A stretch of 64,000 bases of DNA from Acephala macrosclerotiorum (lineage: Eukaryota; Ascomycota; Leotiomycetes; Helotiales; Mollisiaceae). Numbering within the stretch: the first letter of the stretch is position 1; every line of letters starts with the position of its first letter. Below are positions 59,401 through 64,000 of the stretch, in pieces. The position numbers were made by a program, and so were the translations under genes. The DNA lies in NCBI GenBank assembly GCA_014904845.1, contig MU119351.1:1-64000 (forward strand). The letters run 5' to 3'. The notes under the pieces are model-generated. The model was given only the letters and a program-made list of their open reading frames with translations, was not told the origin of the DNA and searched no databases.

Positions 59401-62254
59401 TCGATATTTACTATTTATAATTTCAAAACGAATTTCAATTCTAAAGAATTTCGTAATAATATTAAAAGTATAAATATCGATTTGAAGATTATATTAATAG
59501 AAGTTTATAATTCGATTAATTTAATAAAAAAGTACTATATTTTATTGAAGTGTGCGTATAATATATTATTTTGAGAATTTTTCGATTTGCGAAAAAAAAG
59601 CGATTTCAAATAGCGATTAAAGCAATTAATAATACGACGAAATCGAATAATATTATTTTTATATTTTTTGTTTTTGGTATTTATTTTCGAATATTACAAT
59701 AAAACGCGTTTATAGTATTAATTGTCGTTAAAATTAAAACGATAAAAAGTATAATAATCGCAATTCGAAAATATTATATTATTTATTAAATTAATAATAT
59801 TCCACGAATAAAAAATAATTTATAAAATTATTATTTAATTAATTTATTTCTAAATTCAAATGTATTTATTTAAAGAGAAAACAAAAAATAGAAAAAATCG
59901 TATACGCTTTTAATAGTAAATAAAAAAATATATTAATTACAATTATTAAATAAATTAAAAAATTTTCGTAGTATTATAATAAAATTATTTTATTAAAATT
60001 TCGAGTAATTTGAAAAATAATTAAAAGATTATTTATTAAAAAAAAACTTATTAAAAAATTTAAATTTAAAATCAAATTTTTTTAAAAAAAATTCGAAAAC
60101 AAAAAAAAATATATTTAATTTATTTTATTTGATCGAAAAAATTTTATATATTTTGAAAAAAAATTTACGTTTATTTCGAATTGCGATAGAAATTTTTTTT
60201 TACGTTTTTAATTTCGACAAATATATTTATATAACAATTTGTATAAATATAAAAATTTTTAAAGTTTATTTAATCGAGAAAAAGACTAAAAATAAACAAT
60301 TATTTATAGATTTTCGTACAAAAAAAATTATTATTATTTTAAGCGATCTATTTGCAATTTCTCGTAAAAAAGAAATTAATAAATTAATTGCGAAAAAAAT
60401 CTTTGAATTGATTTTTAATAATTTGAAAAAAATTAATAATTAATAAATTTTCAATTTAAAATTAATAAACAAAATCAAAAATATAAAAACGATAATTTTA
60501 TACGAGAAATTTCGTTTTGTAATTCAAATATTTAACGATAAAAACAAAAAAATAATATTAATTTAATTTTCGATTATTTAACGCGTTAATTAACGAATTA
60601 TCGTCATTTTAATTTTATTTTTCAAATTTAAAAAAATCAATTTTTATTTAAAAAATATTATTTAAATATACGTACAATTAATAATTCTATTAATACGTAT
60701 TATTTTCGTTAAATCTTTGAAAAAAATAATAAATAAATTTTTATCGAACGTCGTTTTCAAAGTAATTAAATTTTTTTACGAAATTTCAAAAACGGAAATA
60801 TATTAATATAAAACGTATAATACTTATTATAAAAACAAATTTTCGATAAAATTTTCAATTTTCGATTTTTATTTATTTATTACGAAAAATAATTATATTT
60901 TATTTGAAATAATCAATATATAAATCGACGATACGTTTATTTTAAAAAATTAAATTTTTGTAGAATTAAAAAATTTTAAATTACAAAAAATCAAATTATT
61001 AATTAAATTTATAAAGTTTTTTATGTTAAATATTTTTTTACTATTTAACGAATACAAATTAGTAATAAATAAAATTGAAAATAAAATTGTATTTTCGTAA
61101 AAAAAGTAAAATAAGTATTTAGATTTAATTGATTCGAAATCAAATTTCTATAAATAAACGTACTTCGAGTAATATATTTGAGAAATATATATTAATTCTA
61201 TTTATTAACCAGAAATTGCGTACAATATATCGACGATAATTTAATATTAATATCTCGAAAAAAAGCAAATTGTAACGCTAAATAAGCGATTATAATAATA
61301 AATAAATAATTTCGATCGTAGATTTCAATTTTTTTATTTAAATTTATATTTAATGAAATTTTTCGTTTTTATAAACGATTTTTTTACTATGAATAAAAAT
61401 TTTAATTCGTAGATCGAGTATATTATTGTTTTTAATAATAAAATTTATAGCGATAAATAATTCGATTTACGAAATAATTTATTTTATTAAAATTCAATAA
61501 AATATAAAAAAATTATTTGTATTATTTTAATTTTTGAGTTATACGTAATAATAATAAAAATCGATATAAAAATTTCGATTTTTATTATTTTTAATTTTAT
61601 TATAAAATAATTTAAATTGAATTTAATTTTCGTAATTATTTGTATCGATTTTTTTTTTTTTTATAAATATATAATCAAATTCGATACTACTAAAAAAAAG
61701 CGTTTTATAATCGATATTATAATTATTAAATAATCGTATAAACGCAAAATTTTTTTGAAAATTCGATAAATTATTAAAAATAATAATTTAATTAATATTA
61801 TAATTAAATTTAATACTAATAAAATATTTAAATCGCTTGTTAATATTAATCGTTTTAATATTAAAATACAAAGATAAATATAACGTTTTGAAGTCTAAAA
61901 ATCAATCGATGAAAACGAGAATAATAAAGAAAATAATCGTTAAAGAAAATAGTACTAAAAAAAGAAACGTGTAATTATTGTTTTAGTATTTTTAGTATTT
62001 TTCGATATTTTTAGTATTTTCGAAAATAGAATTTTCGATTGATTCGAAGGTTATAAATATTGAGTTTAGAAGAATTTTTTTAAGTTTGATTTAATCGATT
62101 AAGTATTATAATATGTAACGATAATTAGTTTACGATTAGATTTTTTTTTAGTATTTGATAATAGAATAGTGCATTGGTAATCGCGATAGTACTTTTTTTT
62201 GTATTTGGTTTACGAGTTGAAAAAAGCGTTTTTTTTAAAAAAGAGAATTACTAG

Positions 62255-62483
62255 TATCGATTTAATTATGTGATCGTTTAAACGATCGATTAAATGATTT
62301 TAATTATAATTTTTATTGTTTTTAGTAATAATTGCTTTAGCGTCTATTTTTTAATCTTACGTTTACTTTGTTTAATTATATAAATAGAGAAATACTTTTT
62401 CTAAAAAGAAGTAAATAGAATTGAATTATTGATATTAGATTAAAATTTTAATATTTCGTAATTTGTTTTCGAACGTTTCAATA
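62255..62483 (+). repeat. 3' LTR (229 bp)
   Basis: Begins TATCGATTTAATTATGTG (TG of the terminus changed to TA) and ends AACGTTTCAATA. Same length as the 5' LTR. The target duplication TAAAT follows directly. Confidence 0.87.
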
Positions 62484-64000
62484 TAAATATCGCGCAAAAA
62501 AAGCGTTTATAGAAAAATCGAAATTGTATTTTTATTTCGATATAATAATATATTAAAAAAAAAAAAAAATTATTTTTTCGTTTAAAAAATCGAAATATTA
62601 TAAAGATTTTCAAAAATTTAAAAAATTGTAAATCGAGAATTTTTTTATTTGTTTATTTTTTAAATTTGCATTTATTATATCGAATAAAAATGAAATTTAT
62701 AACGATTTAAAAAAATATAAAATAAAATTTTTTTTTTTTATAAATTATTTAAATTTACAATAAAAATAAAATTAATATTTATAAAAAATTTGAAAAAATA
62801 AAATAAAAATTTCTTTTTTATTACAAATAATCGATTTTACGATTAAAATATTACGATAATCTTTTTATTGAATTTTCGTTTATTTAATAAAATAAACATT
62901 TTTCGTTAATAAAAACAAATATTTTACGACGTTTTACATTTTACAAATAATTATTCGAATATTTTTCGAAAATTCGTACTTTATTTACAATTTTATTTCA
63001 ATAAATTTTCTTTTTATAATTATAAATCAATCAATTTACAATACGCACAAATCGTATTATTTTACAATTATATTTTATAAAACGTCGTTTTAAATCTATA
63101 GAATTTCAACGTTATTTATAAAATTTTATATTACTCGAAATAATTATTTAAAAAATTTTACGTTTTTAAATAATTATTCATAGAACTTTATATTATTCGA
63201 AACAATTATTCGAAAAATTTTACGTTTTTAAATAATTACTTACAAAATTTTTTATATTACTCGAAAATTTCAATAATATCAAATATCGATTTTATTAATT
63301 CTATACAAATAAACAATAATTGAATTTCAAATTACAATTTTACAATTAATTCTACGATTATACGTAAAAATATTCGTTTATTAAATTATTATATATTTTA
63401 TTTTTTCGATTTAATAAAAAAAATATTATTTGATTTTAACGAATAATAATAATACTATAAAATAAACTTTTAAATTATTATTTAAATCGTTAAAAAACTT
63501 TATTAAATTATTAAAAAAAAATTTTAAATTATTAAAATGTTTTTTTAAATCGTTAAAAAACTTTATAAATTTTCTTAAATTAATAATAAATACAAATATT
63601 AACGTAAAATTAATAATATTAAAAATATTTATTATTTTATTTACAATAAAATATATTGATTTATTTTAATTATTTTAAATAATAAAAAAAAAAATACTAA
63701 AAAAATAAAATAATTAATAATAAAATAAAAAAATATTAATATTTTAATATTATTATTATTTGATTTATAAAATCAAAAAAAAAAAAAAAAAATTTTAATT
63801 TCGATTTTTATAATTTTCGATTAACGATTACAATTATCAATAAACTTCGAAAACAATATTAGTTTATTAGTACTGTTTTCAAAGTTTAATTACGTGTTTT
63901 TTTGATTATTTTTTGAATTATTAAAATATTAACGAATTTTACGTAGTAATAATTTATAGTAAAAATAGAAAATAAAAATATTAAATTATATTGAAATTAA

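Larger units (their letters stand above)
56172..62483 (+). mobile_element. Complete RIP-degraded LTR retrotransposon, 6312 bp, nested in copy B
   Basis: Two 229-bp LTRs bound the element. The target duplication TAAAT lies at 56167-56171 and 62484-62488, and the empty site is present once in copy A (54244-54248), proving the insertion. A purine-rich tract (AAAAAAGAGAA, 62240-62248) precedes the 3' LTR, fixing the orientation as plus. The interior has no intact ORF, but about 59573-59760 reads FQIAIKAINNTTKSNN then IIFIFFVFGIYFRIL, recognisable as a RIP-worn version of the integrase-region motif of fungal retrotransposon Pol proteins. An ORF at 60129-60443 is another worn Pol piece (LFIDFRTKKIIIILSDLFAI, then SRKKEINKLIAKKIFE). 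The element is dead. Ty1/copia or gypsy class is not decided. Confidence 0.88.
51355..64000. repeat. AT-rich RIP-degraded block (right)
   Basis: About 12.6 kb, AT-rich, with C and G largely in CpG. Unlike the left block its structure can partly be read: a direct repeat of about 1.8 kb in two copies, the second split by an LTR retrotransposon (separate entries). From 51360 to 54008 I see no recognisable element and no gene. Confidence 0.85.
55826..64000. repeat. Long direct repeat, copy B, split by a retrotransposon and running off the window
   Basis: Left part 55826-56171, right part 62489-64000. At its start B reads TATTAAAACAATAATTATAT where A reads TATTAGAACAATAGTCACGT; differences are C/T or G/A. 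B has an extra tandem duplication of about 95 bp (about 55918-56010 repeated at 56012-56105). The right end (AAATTATATTGAAATTAA) resembles the start region of a further unit, so the array may continue beyond the window. Confidence 0.8.

Overview
The window looks like a piece of a filamentous ascomycete genome (Pezizomycotina). It has short introns with GT..AG borders, fungal-type gene families (a Ppo fatty-acid oxygenase, HET-domain genes, a GT71 mannosyltransferase, a CorA-like membrane protein), and a sharply two-part base composition. Gene-bearing islands of ordinary composition (about 15.4-35.6 kb and 37.7-51.35 kb) sit between extremely AT-rich blocks (1-15.4 kb, 35.8-37.7 kb, 51.35-64 kb). 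Those blocks carry the marks of repeat-induced point mutation (RIP): almost no long ORFs, paired repeats differing nearly only by C/T and G/A transitions, and remaining C and G mostly in CpG. I cannot name the species; Leotiomycetes or Dothideomycetes with AT isochores are reasonable guesses.

First island: a HET-domain pseudogene (16.5-17.1 kb); a 701-bp Mutator-like non-autonomous element with a perfect 9-bp target duplication (17.75-18.45 kb); a five-exon PpoC-type oxygenase gene whose P450 domain lacks the haem-thiolate cysteine (20.4-23.8 kb); a 633-bp fold-back element (24.0-24.66 kb); a three-exon CorA-like membrane protein gene; a GT71 mannosyltransferase gene; a three-exon gene of unknown function with a hexanucleotide repeat filling its first intron (30.8-32.3 kb); and a 60-residue cysteine-rich protein gene (34.8 kb).

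Second island: a 202-bp MITE; a three-exon C2H2 zinc-finger gene on the minus strand (38.8-40.6 kb); a HET-domain pseudogene riddled with in-frame stops (42.3-43.7 kb); a solo LTR with a TTAAC target duplication (43.9-44.2 kb); two more members of the small cysteine-rich family (45.1 and 45.6 kb); the broken tail of a flavin monooxygenase gene; a metallo-beta-lactamase-fold hydrolase gene with an apparent GC-AG intron; a glutamine-repeat protein gene with a possible BRCT-like segment; a degenerate 150-bp tandem repeat; and a truncated arm of the same fold-back element.

The right AT block holds a direct repeat of about 1.8 kb. Its second copy was split by a complete, RIP-degraded LTR retrotransposon (56172-62483) with two 229-bp LTRs and a TAAAT target duplication. 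The genes do not form one pathway. The common thread is genome defence and transposon traffic. The observation I find most worth following is the three-member family of tiny proteins with the fixed pattern M-C-x8/10-CGH-x7-C-x10-CP-x12/14-CSxC. All exon coordinates were worked out by hand from splice signals, reading frame and family similarity; none has been checked against transcripts.
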